From: Chlorops oryzae
Lineage: Eukaryota; Arthropoda; Insecta; Diptera; Chloropidae
Assembly (NCBI GenBank): GCA_020466095.1
Contig: CM035807.1
Coordinates: 28,042,382-28,106,381 of the forward strand
DNA length: 64,000 nt
Reading direction: 5' to 3'
Position 1 is the stretch's first letter; each line of letters begins with the position of its first letter. The position numbers and the translations under genes were made by a program. The notes below the pieces were generated by a model. The model saw nothing but the letters and a program-made list of their open reading frames with translations. It did not search any database and had not been told where the DNA came from. Of this stretch, positions 47,221-56,148 are shown piece after piece.

Positions 47221-48045
47221 AGAACAGTTGGAAATCTCCTTGTCTTTTTGACTATGGGCTTTGTGTGAGGTTAGAACAGTTGGAAATCTCCTTGTCTTTT
47301 TGACTATGGGCTTTGTGTGAGGTTAGAACAGTTGGAAATCTCCTTGTCTTTTTGACTATGGGCTTTGTGTGAGGTTAGAACAGTTGGAAATCTCCTTGTC
47401 TTTTTGACTATGGGCTTTGTGTGAGGTTAGAACAGTTCGCAGAAATTCATCTCTATCGGTCTTTTTGACTATGGGCTTTGTGTGAGGTTAGAACAGTTGG
47501 AAATCTCCTTGTCTTTTTGACTATGGGCTTTGTGTGAGGTTAGAACAGTTTGGAAATCTCCTTGTCTTTTTTGACTATGGGCTTTGTGTGAGGTTAGAAC
47601 AGTTGGAAATCTCCTTGTCTTTTTGACTATGGGCTTTGTGTGAGGTTAGAACAGTTGGAAATCTCCTTGTCTTTTTGACTATGGGCTTTGTGTGAGGTTA
47701 GAACAGTTGGAAATCTCCTTGTCTTTTTGACTATGGGCTTTGTGTGAGGTTAGAACAGTTGGAAATCTCCTTGTCTTTTTGACTATGGGCTTTGTGTGAG
47801 GTTAGAACAGTTGGAAATCTCCTTGTCTTTTTGACTATGGGCTTTGTGTGAGGTTAGAACAGTTGGAAATCTCCTTGTCTTTTTGACTATGGGCTTTGTG
47901 TGAGGTTAGAACAGTTGGAAATCTCCTTGTCTTTTTGACTATGGGCTTTGTGTGAGGTTAGAACAGTTGGAAATCTCCTTGTCTTTTTGACTATGGGCTT
48001 TGTGTGAGGTTAGAACAGTTGGAAATCTCCTTGTCTTTTTGACTA
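47221..48045. repeat. 52-bp minisatellite, 16 copies
   Basis: Copies start at 47221, 47273, 47325, 47377, 47429, 47490, 47542, 47596 and then every 52 bp to 48012. Key words are AGAACAGTTGGAAATCTCC and TTGACTATGGGCTTTGTGTG. Nearly all copies are identical. The fifth is 61 bp with a replaced segment (TCGCAGAAATTCATCTCTATC) and the seventh has two added bases. The last copy stops in the middle of the unit, directly against the cyclophilin-like exon relic. Confidence 0.95.
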
Positions 48046-48501
48046 AGAGTTAACGGTTCAACTTATGTGGGCTCTGAGTTCCATCGCGTCATCAATCGAT
48101 TTCTCATTCGTGAATGGAGATGGAACTGGTTCAATAAGCATTTATGGTGATTTCTTCAACGATGAAGCTTTAGATATCGAGCACAATAGACCTGGCTATG
48201 TAGGCATGGCCAATCGCGGTCCAAATACTAATGGCTGCCAATTTTATATAACAACTGTATCGGCGAAAAAGATGGAAAACATACCGTTTTTGGCAAGGTT
48301 ATGGAAGGAATGGATACCATATACGCTATCGAGGATGTGAGATGATCACTTTTCAGTCTAGGATTTCGGTCTAGAATGTAAAAGGAATTTCATCTTTTCC
48401 AGGTGAAAACCGATATCGATGACTTTCCTATTGAGCCAGTTAAAATAACCAATTGCGGGGAAATACCAACAGAGCCTTTTGAGCTCTCCGGATGATTATA
48501 A
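48046..48501 (+). pseudogene. ninaA-like cyclophilin (peptidyl-prolyl isomerase) pseudogene
   Basis: Stitched across frames, the sequence encodes cyclophilin blocks in order: [16 protein letters not shown], then [87 protein letters not shown]. The IEDVKTD..DFP..PV...NCGEIPTE..E ending is characteristic of NinaA, the membrane-bound rhodopsin chaperone of fly photoreceptors. A 66-bp GT-AG intron (48337-48402) is retained, so it is not a retrocopy. Breaks: about 14 bp missing after NRFL (the QGGD segment), about 4 bp missing after SAK (the WL position), and 2 bp missing before PDDY. A donor-like GTAAGTG follows at 48502. No final exon with a membrane anchor was found, nor the 5' exons. Assembly error cannot explain all three breaks easily. 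Confidence 0.82.
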
Positions 48502-48614
48502 GTAAGTGTTTCATAAAGTGTAAAAATGATGAGACCACGGGACTCGAGTTTTGTAATGTTCACGTGTAAATTCGGTCCAAATTTTTCGTTAAAAATCGGT
48601 ATCCTCTCCACGTC

Positions 48615-49404
48615 GGTTCTGGTCTTCCCCTTTTAAGTCCTCGTCAATGGACTAGTATTGAGCTAATTATGTTCTTAGGATGATAGTTACCAGCCCGGTT
48701 TAAGTTAATTCTTAACTTTCGCTTAAATTTTCGCAGTTACCAAATTAATTAAACTTGGTTTATTACCCCATCGAAGCAGTCATAAATTTTAAGAATGAAA
48801 ATGTTCAAAAAATCGAAGAGAGCAGAGAAGGCCAAAAAAAAAAAACATATGTTTAAAAAGAAATTCAAAAGAATAAAATACTTTTCAAGGCGTATTTAAC
48901 AAGGTGGTGGCAGTAGTACAACAACAATGTAAAAAAAACTCGGAAATGTCAAAATCAGTTCACGCTTGTTTGAATTTTGTTCCAATATAAAAATTTTTTA
49001 TTTCGTTGAAAAATGTAAGCGTACGAAATTCAATACAAAATTTTGACAGTTCCGAGTTGAAAAAAGGGAAGAAGAAGAGCAGTTCCTACTGCCACCACCT
49101 TGTTAAATACGCCTTGATACTTTTATTCAAATTTTAACGTTTTTCTATCGGCCTGCTAGTTTGAAAGAGTGTTCGAAAATAGCAAAAACCATATATATTT
49201 GGACTTAAATCTAAAAATGTGGCAGCACATTTTCGAATATGGAATTCTCTAAGACCGGTTTAATTTGACTTAGTAACTACCACTTTTACTTCGAAAGATT
49301 AAAATTTAGCCTCAGCTTAAATTTTTTGATAACTATCACCCTAAGAATATAATTAGTTCAATACTAGTCCTCTGACAAGGACTTAAAAGGGGAAGACCAG
49401 AACC
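48615..49404. mobile_element. long-TIR element interrupted by a nested MITE
   Basis: The arms of roughly 120-150 bp start GGTTCTGGTCTTCCCCTTTT on each side in inverted orientation and continue through GGACTAGTATTGA, CTAATTAT and GATAGTTA. The middle is occupied by the MITE at 48886-49116. It lies about 110 bp beyond the donor of the cyclophilin pseudogene, in what would have been its next intron. No transposase frame. Confidence 0.78.
48886..49116. mobile_element. 231-bp MITE, perfect 31-bp TIRs, 8-bp duplication
   Basis: The ends start CAAGGCGTATTTAACAAGGT and match perfectly for 31 bases, then imperfectly for about 80 more (shared AACTCGGAA and TGTCAAAAT). The 8-mer ATACTTTT flanks it at 48878-48885 and 49117-49124. 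A CA-start terminus with an 8-bp duplication fits the hAT superfamily. Perfect termini suggest recent activity. Confidence 0.88.
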
Positions 49405-49710
49405 CAGGGAACTACCACCCTAAAAGTCTTCTAAAAAATCCTCGCTACAGTCCCTCGTGAAAGATACATATATGTATATATATGTATATGAAGTATACCC
49501 TGCAGTAATTATCAATAGTGACTGATTCAATCTGTCACTAGTTCCTCCGTCACCGTCACTAGTGACCAACTGTACCCGTGCCAATGTATTCTCCTATGGA
49601 CATTTTGTATGAGCATATGTTAGAGCGGACACCAGTTGACGATTGAACTGGTGATGCTGTAGAGGCAGCTCATTAGCTATAGTACGTAAATGGAAAGCGC
49701 CGCGCACAGG

Positions 49711-49782
49711 GCTCGGATGGCTCAGTGTGAAGAGTCTGGCCTAGCGACCTGGAGACCCGTGTTCGAATCTCGCTCGGGCGGG
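49711..49782 (+). other. tRNA-like module 1 of element E
   Basis: GATGGCTCAGTGTGAAGAG fits the A box and D arm; GTGTTCGAATCTC fits the B box, 40 bp later. A run of T's (49789-49802) follows as a possible pol III terminator. The 3' end does not pair with the 5' end as an acceptor stem, so it is not a functional tRNA gene. Confidence 0.6.
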
Positions 49783-50023
49783 TGCCAATTTTTTTTTTTT
49801 TTAAGTGGATAATGTTATAGGTGTCTAACTGGCTTAAAAAAAAATTTTTTTTTTGCGAAAAAATTGGAAAAATTAAGTAATTGAAAATATAATTCATGAG
49901 AATTTTCGCACGAACTGTGAAAGCAGCATTCACGAGAGTTCAGAATGGAAACTTTTTTTCTCTCTTCTCACCCATAAGAATCCATAAGAATAATCCTCCG
50001 AATTTTACAATTTTCCACTTTTT

Positions 50024-50086
50024 CTCGCCTGCCCTGGGATTCGAACACGAGCCTTCGGACATGCTAACCATTACGCTACGGAGCCT
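50024..50086 (-). other. tRNA-like module 2 of element E
   Basis: On the minus strand: GGCTCCGTAGCGTAATGGTT (A-box region) and GTGTTCGAATCCC (near-perfect B box). The anticodon-arm region is shortened. The word TAGCGTAATGGTTA is shared with module 2 of element A (26066-26135). Confidence 0.6.
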
Positions 50087-50328
50087 TTTGATTCTCGTGC
50101 AGCAAATTCATTTAATGAATGCTCAAGAAAATTGAACTGTGGACCTCCTCGTTGACCATGTCTATAGAATGACAGTGGTGACGCTGGGGCAATTTGCCCC
50201 GCATTTACTGCAGGGATACTTCATCAAATGTGTATGTATTAGTAAATCACTCCTACGATAAGCTATCCCTCGTGATGGCCTTTGGCCGGAGCCCTTAAGT
50301 TTTCTCGCTATATTTTCCTCATTCTTAA

Positions 50329-50422
50329 CCCTTTCCGCGACAAAGAATCATTTAATTTAAACGTTTAGCGTCGATGCTTTAAGTTTATGTGGTCCATATA
50401 TGCACCAGCCGGGGCGAAAGGG
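50329..50422. mobile_element. 94-bp piggyBac-like mini-MITE
   Basis: TTAA stands on both sides (50325-50328 and 50423-50426). The termini are CCCTTTCCGC and, in reverse complement, CCCTTTCGCC. TTAA targeting with CCC-starting ends is the piggyBac pattern. Non-coding. Confidence 0.65.
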
Positions 50423-50426
50423 TTAA

Positions 50427-51024
50427 GGATCACTGTAGCAAGCAACGACAAATTAAGTACCGAGTATTTAAAAATCTAGACGACACTAGAACTTTTAACA
50501 GCTGTGCTGTTGCCAAAACAACACCGCCTAAACCGATTTTATTGCAATGAAAAATAATGGTGAAATAAAAAAGCTTTCTTTTTCCAAATTGAATTGTGAT
50601 CGAATTTGAGAGTTACCAAATCCAAGGTAAGCATATAACATCGCGGAAAACATTTCTAGCCACTCTTGAATTGCTCTTAAGCATATTTCAAGGTTTAGTG
50701 TTGGATTAAATAAAAAGAATCACCACAAGTACCAAGTACCTAATAGAAAAATACTCAGTACTGTTATATTTAGCTAGACTACGCTTAGACCAGAAAGCAA
50801 TCATTCGATACCATTCAACACTCGAATTTTTATACACGGCAACAGAAAATACTTAAGTTTAATATCTAAAATATGCATATAAATATTTAGATGCTATAGA
50901 GCAAGAGTTTTGAGAAATCTTAATTAAATTCCACTGCCAAAGGCTTGAATTTATATAAATTGGTTTTTAAACATTCAAATGTATAATTTAAGATGTTGAA
51001 TTTAACCCTTCAATGCATGACATA
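50427..51024. other. non-coding stretch
   Basis: No gene, RNA gene or clear repeat between the two TTAA-flanked MITEs. Confidence 0.4.
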
Positions 51025-51028
51025 TTAA

Positions 51029-51272
51029 CCCGAATTGACCCGAGCAATTTTTTTCTCGAATTTTGAAAAGATTTTTCATATATGTGTTTCCTATGAATAA
51101 AGAAAAAAATCTGCATCATTAAATTTTTTTTTCCTGCTCCCTGTATCCTTACAATGTCCTGTTGCCACATGGCAACGCTGGGCAGGCTGTTATTGCGTTC
51201 GAATGCCCGTTAGGATCATTTTTGTGCATGTCTACTGTCTGTTGCCATATGGCAACCATGGGTCAATTCGGG
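51029..51272. mobile_element. 244-bp piggyBac-like MITE
   Basis: TTAA flanks it at 51025-51028 and 51273-51276. The termini CCCGAATTGACCC are perfect inverted repeats of 13 bp. The right half contains two copies of the palindromic word GTTGCCA(C/T)ATGGCAAC about 80 bp apart. Non-coding. Confidence 0.8.
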
Positions 51273-51647
51273 TTAAATAAGAGGGCGGGAAAATTTGTTC
51301 GGAGTAAATAACGCTTTTCTGCATGAAATATTAAAAAACTGGCAAACAAATTTTACGCATTTAATGGTTTTATTAAGGTGATTGTTTTCCCTTGCGTAAT
51401 GTCGAGGTAATTTAAATGATCCATCTATCTTGGTAAAGGGAAATAAAACACATCAATTTGCGGAATTCATTCCCCCCAAAAAGGGGAAAACGATCACATA
51501 CCCGTATATATCGTTTTTTTAACAAAAAACCATGTTTCGGTTTTTGTTTTTTGTCGGAAACCATATATGGATAATGGGTTAAATATTTTCTGTTTCCCCA
51601 TTTATATGTTTCTTATATCTGTTATACAAATCCTCCTCACATCCATT

Positions 51648-52092
51648 AAGCTAGTACACAAAGGCAAAGGATTTCATTGGCGGAATGGAGGCTGAATAAA
51701 TTTTATTTCCGCGAAGGAATGTCAGATTGACAGATACCATAGGGCGGTAAATTTGAATACAAATAAATTAGCTAATTGAAGGTTAATAATATTAATATTC
51801 GAACTCAGTATTACCATTCTCCATATTTTTCCGATGGAATGAGATGCGTATGTCAAAATTCCTTCGCAATTTATTCAATTCGGCCAATAAATGGCAAAGA
51901 AATTCTCTTCAGCGCCATCTGTTGACAATTTTTAAAGTAAACGCAACGTCAAATTCCTCCGCTCTTTTTTTCACTCTTGTGTACTAGCCGAAGGAATTAA
52001 TTTCAGTTATAATTTCTTTGCATTCCGCGAAGGAATTGTCCCATACATATTTGTATGGATTGTCAAATTCCTTTGCCTTTGTGTACTAGCTT
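51648..52092. mobile_element. 445-bp TIR element (AAGCTAGTACAC ends)
   Basis: The ends AAGCTAGTACACAAAGGCAA are identical in inverted orientation and continue AGGA. A third, internal copy of TTGTGTACTAGC followed by CGAAGGAATT lies at about 51977. GCGAAGGAAT and CATTCCTTCGC-type words recur throughout. ATT on each side may be a 3-bp duplication. Non-coding. Confidence 0.78.
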
Positions 52093-53489
52093 ATTCCGAA
52101 GAAACTTTTATCACAGAACTGATTCTGACGTCTAAGCGACGACTTATATAGACTCACAGCTGTCGTTGGCTTTGAAAAATTTTCTTCTTGTCCAGGATTT
52201 TTTTTTTTAGCTGTATAACGGTCCATACAAACAAACATAAAATCTTCTATTGATATTGTGGCTATACTTTTGCCTAGGATATTATGTTATACATCACGAG
52301 CTTGCCCATTGTCCCTTGTATAAAATTGGCTCTCCCTAGTTCTTTCATCTATTTTTCATACATTTCGTTAAATTTTTTGATGGCTCATTTTAAATTAAAT
52401 TAAAGCCAATCCCAGTAAACGAACACTCATCCCCCTTAGTGCACAACAGAAATTTTAACATCACCTTCTTTTTAGTAGTGCTTGTTTCGAGCGCTTGCAC
52501 CGAACGGGGGAGTACGTAGTATGGGAGTACGTAGTATGGGAGTACGTAGTATGGGAGTACGTAGTATGGGAGGACGTTGTATGGGAGTACGTTGTATGGG
52601 AGTACGTAGTATGGGAGTACGTTGTATGGGAGTACGTTGTATGGGAGTACGTTGTATGGGAGTACGTAGTATGGGAGTACGTTGTATGGGAGTACGTTGT
52701 ACTTTTGACCAAAAAAGTTTTATCAGGTTGGTATTTTAATGCAGTTCAAGGTTCACTTAAAAAATAATTAAATAAAAATTCTCTAAATGCAGTATTCTCG
52801 GGCTATCACAACTTGAAACAATGTGAATGCTGTGAAAACGGGAAATTAATGAACTCTCAACACTTAGCGGCAGTGGCTAAGAATAAATAATGAATTGCAG
52901 AAACAACAGAAGCCCTAGCCAATTATAGCAACAAAACAAAAGGGTAAACGCATACCGCTGCAGAAATAACCAGAAAAAAACAATTATCATAAACAACAAA
53001 ATAACGAATTACAAATAAAAACAAAAACAATAAATAATAAAACGCCATTGTGGATCGCCGGCAAGGTGCAATGATGAGTTGAGGCTCTAAATAATTTGAC
53101 TGGGCGTCATTTTCAATAGAAATTAGCCAGCCAACGGCAGCTGTTGTGCCAGTTTAGTAGTACGTTATTGTTGTTATTTTCGACAATTTTTGTTGTTGTA
53201 AAATTACATATAAATTAGTATTTAGAAAGCTAATTATTTTCATTGCTCTTCGCAGCAAAAAAAAAATCGCAAGCGAAACGCAAATGAAGAGCAAGCAAGC
53301 AAGAACAGTCGTAAACAGTAAACTCATAGTATTGGCAGGAAAAGTTCATGCTCCTGCTGCACAAACACATGATTATCTACGATTGATTGGGAGAAAATTA
53401 CAAAAACGACGAAAACGGAGATCATCTAGTCGAGCAATAGCCGTAGGAGTGCGACGACATATGCCATCAAAAGTGAAGGAGGAAGATCC
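52093..53489. other. upstream region of the FAM20B gene
   Basis: No gene other than the small upstream frame listed separately. It contains a 15-bp minisatellite (52507-52700), then AT-rich, CAA/AACAA-rich sequence typical of fly 5' UTRs. The transcription start of the FAM20B gene is not identifiable by eye. Confidence 0.45.
52507..52700. repeat. 15-bp minisatellite, about 13 copies
   Basis: The unit GGGAGTACGTAGTAT alternates with GGGAGTACGTTGTAT; one copy has GGACG. Because 15 is divisible by 3 and the unit has no stop in several frames, both strands show spurious open frames encoding MGVRS/MGVRC, EYVVW or SHTTY repeats. Confidence 0.93.
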
Positions 53490-53517
53490 ATGGCGAATAA
53501 ACGCACTCTCATCATAG
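53284..53517 (+). other. candidate overlapping upstream ORF of FAM20B
   Basis: A 77-codon frame with A at -3 of its ATG ends at 53517, overlapping the FAM20B ATG (53490) in another frame. The peptide is very basic (KLQKRRKRRSSSR). If this part is in the mature 5' UTR it could lower translation of the main frame, whose own ATG has T at -3. No homology is recognised; it may be chance. Confidence 0.3.
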
Positions 53518-55054
53518 CAGCTATATTGGTTAGTCTAATCTGTATGGCGATTGGCGCGAATTTCTATTTTATGTACTATCTAAATGCCGAGGAGGGTCAA
53601 TTGTCAAGTGTCCGTGCATTGGAGAATAAGTTACGGCAAAAGATGCGGCATCTAAAGCCGAATTTCCTGCAACGGAATCCACGTTTCTTTATGTACAGAA
53701 ATAAGCTATTAAAAAACTATAAACCAGCGCCATATGATAACGCAACAACTTTTTGGGAAATAGCCAAATGGGTGAGTGAAATGTGGATGTTTTGTTTTTT
53801 TTTTTAAGTGGAATTTCGAATTTCGAAATTTCGCATTTCGATTTGCGTATACATGAATATACATGTACGTATGTATATTTTCTCACGTGCTGACTCTTGC
53901 AGTGGCCTCACGAAAACGAGATCTATCCGACGTATGATTCATCGATGGGTCAACTATTGCAGACATTGCGTCTAGAGCCGATGACGAAAGTGACCAACTT
54001 GGCACGTGGCACTCAATTGAAATTGCTTGTGCGACTATCGAATGAGCTAAAGGTCATCTTCAAACCACAATGGTACGAACGGAATACAATAATTGAAGGT
54101 CAAGTCTATGCAGGCAAGGATCGTCATACAGCTGAAATCTATGCATTTTATTTGGGTGCCGTGCTTGATCTTCGTTGGACACCGATTGTTACTGGACGTG
54201 TTGTTAATTTAAAAACGGATATTTACGAGAGAGGCGACAGGGAGCTACAGGAAACTATGACAATTACGCCATCGGAAAATGGCACGGATCATTATTGCCT
54301 ATTTGGAAAATGTCACTATTGCAATGAAGAGGAAACTGTTTGCGGCGACGAGCGGAATAACATTGAAGGTGTTCTCATTTTTATTATACCTGGAACGCTG
54401 TCAAAACGGCGTTCGCCTTGGCAACGGACTTATAAAGATGAGAAGCGTGCTCCGTGGGAAGATGATATGAATTATTGCAGGTGAGTTGAAAAAAAAATTT
54501 TTTTGGTTATTCGCTAGCCTTTTTTGGAGCTCTGTGGAAGTTGCAATAGTTTAATTTGATTATTAAATAGGAGTCTTAAAAACAAAATGGAAACCATACG
54601 CTTATTGGATCTCATAGACGTTGCGATTTTCGATTATCTTATACAAAATGGTGATCGTCATCATTATGAGATCCGCGAAGAAAGAGTTATTTTAATCGAT
54701 AATGGCAAAGGATTCGGAAATCCAAATAAAGATCACTTGGACATACTAGCGCCGCTTTATCAGTGTTGCTTGTAAGTCATTTAAATATTTGAATTCAATT
54801 AAAAACAATCAAGACCCGGATTTAATATATTCAATACTTTCAGATTGCGTAAATCGACATGGGATCGTTTGCAGGTATTTTCTGGTGGAGTTCTAACAGA
54901 GTTCATTGATCGACTTTCAAAGAACGATCCACTATATCCGCTCATTACAGACGGGCACAAACGTGCTGTCGAGCGTCGTTTATTGGTGATTTATGCCGTT
55001 GTCGAATTATATTGTTTAGAAAAGGAAGGTGATAAAATGTTTAAAAATTTATAG
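53490..55054 (+). CDS. Fam20B: FAM20B-type glycosaminoglycan xylosylkinase, four exons
   Basis: Exons 53490-53771, 53903-54480, 54571-54771 and 54844-55054 join in frame with GT-AG introns of 131, 90 and 72 bp, giving about 423 residues (human FAM20B is about 409). FAM20B phosphorylates the 2-hydroxyl of xylose in the tetrasaccharide linker of proteoglycans in the Golgi, promoting chain extension. Residues 6-30 form a hydrophobic signal anchor ([20 protein letters not shown]). The kinase region shows the ATP-binding Lys in VIFKPQ (K148), an AEIYAFYLG helix, a Cys cluster ([10 protein letters not shown], residues 225-234) for disulfides, the catalytic loop QNGDRHHYE (D315) and the metal-binding [10 protein letters not shown] (D330). 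The C-terminus has the family's [12 protein letters not shown] and [17 protein letters not shown]. The start is the only ATG giving the anchor. It faces Rrp6 tail to tail. No defect seen. Confidence 0.95.
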
Positions 55055-55882
55055 AATATCTTTAAACGACTGTTAGTCTCAAACAACTCTTAAATCCTTA
55101 AGCCGCCACTTTTCGAACATATCAATGTTTTAATGCTTTAAGCATTCCTACAATTTGATTTAATATCACACGAAATTTTCAATGTTAGTCACATTCAAAG
55201 TAAGTCAATGTTAAATTGAATCGGGAAATTAACGTAATAGGAGAAAAAAAAATCTAAACTTTTAGGGTCGTAGTCTTCAACTCAGTTAAAAAGCTTCGAT
55301 AGTTTCATTTTCAAATATATTCTTTTTCTTCATGCCGCCTGTTTAACTCAATCAAATACATTTGCTATATTTGAAGTTTTTTAAAATACTCATGTAAAAT
55401 TAATAAGCCTGGTGTAAACTCTCCTGAAGGCTATCATTTGAAAGTTTAAACCTTCAAAAAGCTTGAACTAGATTGAAGACTGTGAGCCTTAATGAATTGA
55501 ATGTTTTAATGTTTTTGAATTTTAAGGATTTCTATTTTCGATTACGATTTTTATATCTGTTCGGTTTTGTTGCAATCTCATGGATTCAATGATGATTAAT
55601 ACATATTACTTCTAATAGTGCCTTATAGAAAATTCGAGCTATCCATAATGGAACTTTTAAGATTAGTTTCAAAACAACACTTCCATGTGACTTAAGAATA
55701 TGTACATAAGCGAACTGATGAGATTCAAGGAAAAGTTATCTAAAAAAAAAAAAAAAAAAAAAAACCGTCAAAGTCTGGACACATCCCAATATTTTTTTAT
55801 ACTTCTATCATTCAGTACTTTAGTCATTCATGAATTCTTGTCTTTCCAAACTGTATAAATAGATGAACACTATATTCTATTA

Positions 55883-55888
55883 AATAAA
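55883..55888 (+). terminator. probable poly(A) signal of Fam20B
   Basis: AATAAA about 830 bp after the stop codon. It is the best-placed hexamer before the opposing gene's signal. Confidence 0.45.
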
Positions 55889-55953
55889 ACAAATTTAAAA
55901 GATATTCACGCTTATTTTCCTTAAAATCAAAACTCACTCCAATTCTTTTTTTT

Positions 55954-55959
55954 TTTATT
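55954..55959 (-). terminator. possible poly(A) signal of Rrp6
   Basis: AATAAA on the minus strand about 190 bp after the Rrp6 stop. With the Fam20B signal at 55883 this leaves only about 65 bp between the two gene ends, so the transcripts may overlap at their 3' ends. Confidence 0.45.
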
Positions 55960-56148
55960 ACAAAGTCTTACTTTGAACACTAGTGGTTTTTTTTTCGTTA
56001 CATTAACATATCCGCGCATATACAGATGACTGTAATGTAAAGTTCTAATCTAACTCAATGAAACAATACATATGAATGATGTATAACTTTTTAACAAGAA
56101 ATGCAAAATAGATGCATTCCAGCACGCATGAAAGAACCTTTATGAGAA

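Larger units (their letters stand above)
49498..50215. mobile_element. iterated-motif TIR element E with two convergent tRNA-like modules
   Basis: The ends are CCCTGCAGTAATTATC and, in reverse complement, CCCTGCAGTAAATGC; the flanking GAAGTAT also pairs in inverted orientation, so the TIR may be longer. The arms repeat GTCACTAGTGAC-type words (GTGACTGA, TGTCACTAGT, ACAGTGGTGACG). Inside, tRNA-like modules at 49711-49782 (+) and 50086-50024 (-) point toward each other across ~240 bp of AT-rich sequence. Element F (21612-22000) has the same ends. Confidence 0.7.
55055..56148. other. convergent 3' regions of Fam20B and Rrp6
   Basis: No gene lies between the two stop codons. The stretch is AT-rich 3' UTR and spacer, with an A21-22 run at 55742-55763. 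Signals for each gene are listed separately. Confidence 0.6.

Noticed and set aside
49711..49782. Candidate functional tRNA gene
   Set aside because: A and B boxes are good, but the acceptor stem does not pair and the module sits inside a transposon-like unit; called tRNA-like only.
52461..52767. Repeat proteins MGVRS/MGVRC, EYVVW and SHTTY on both strands
   Set aside because: A 15-bp minisatellite is divisible by three, so open frames arise automatically in several frames.
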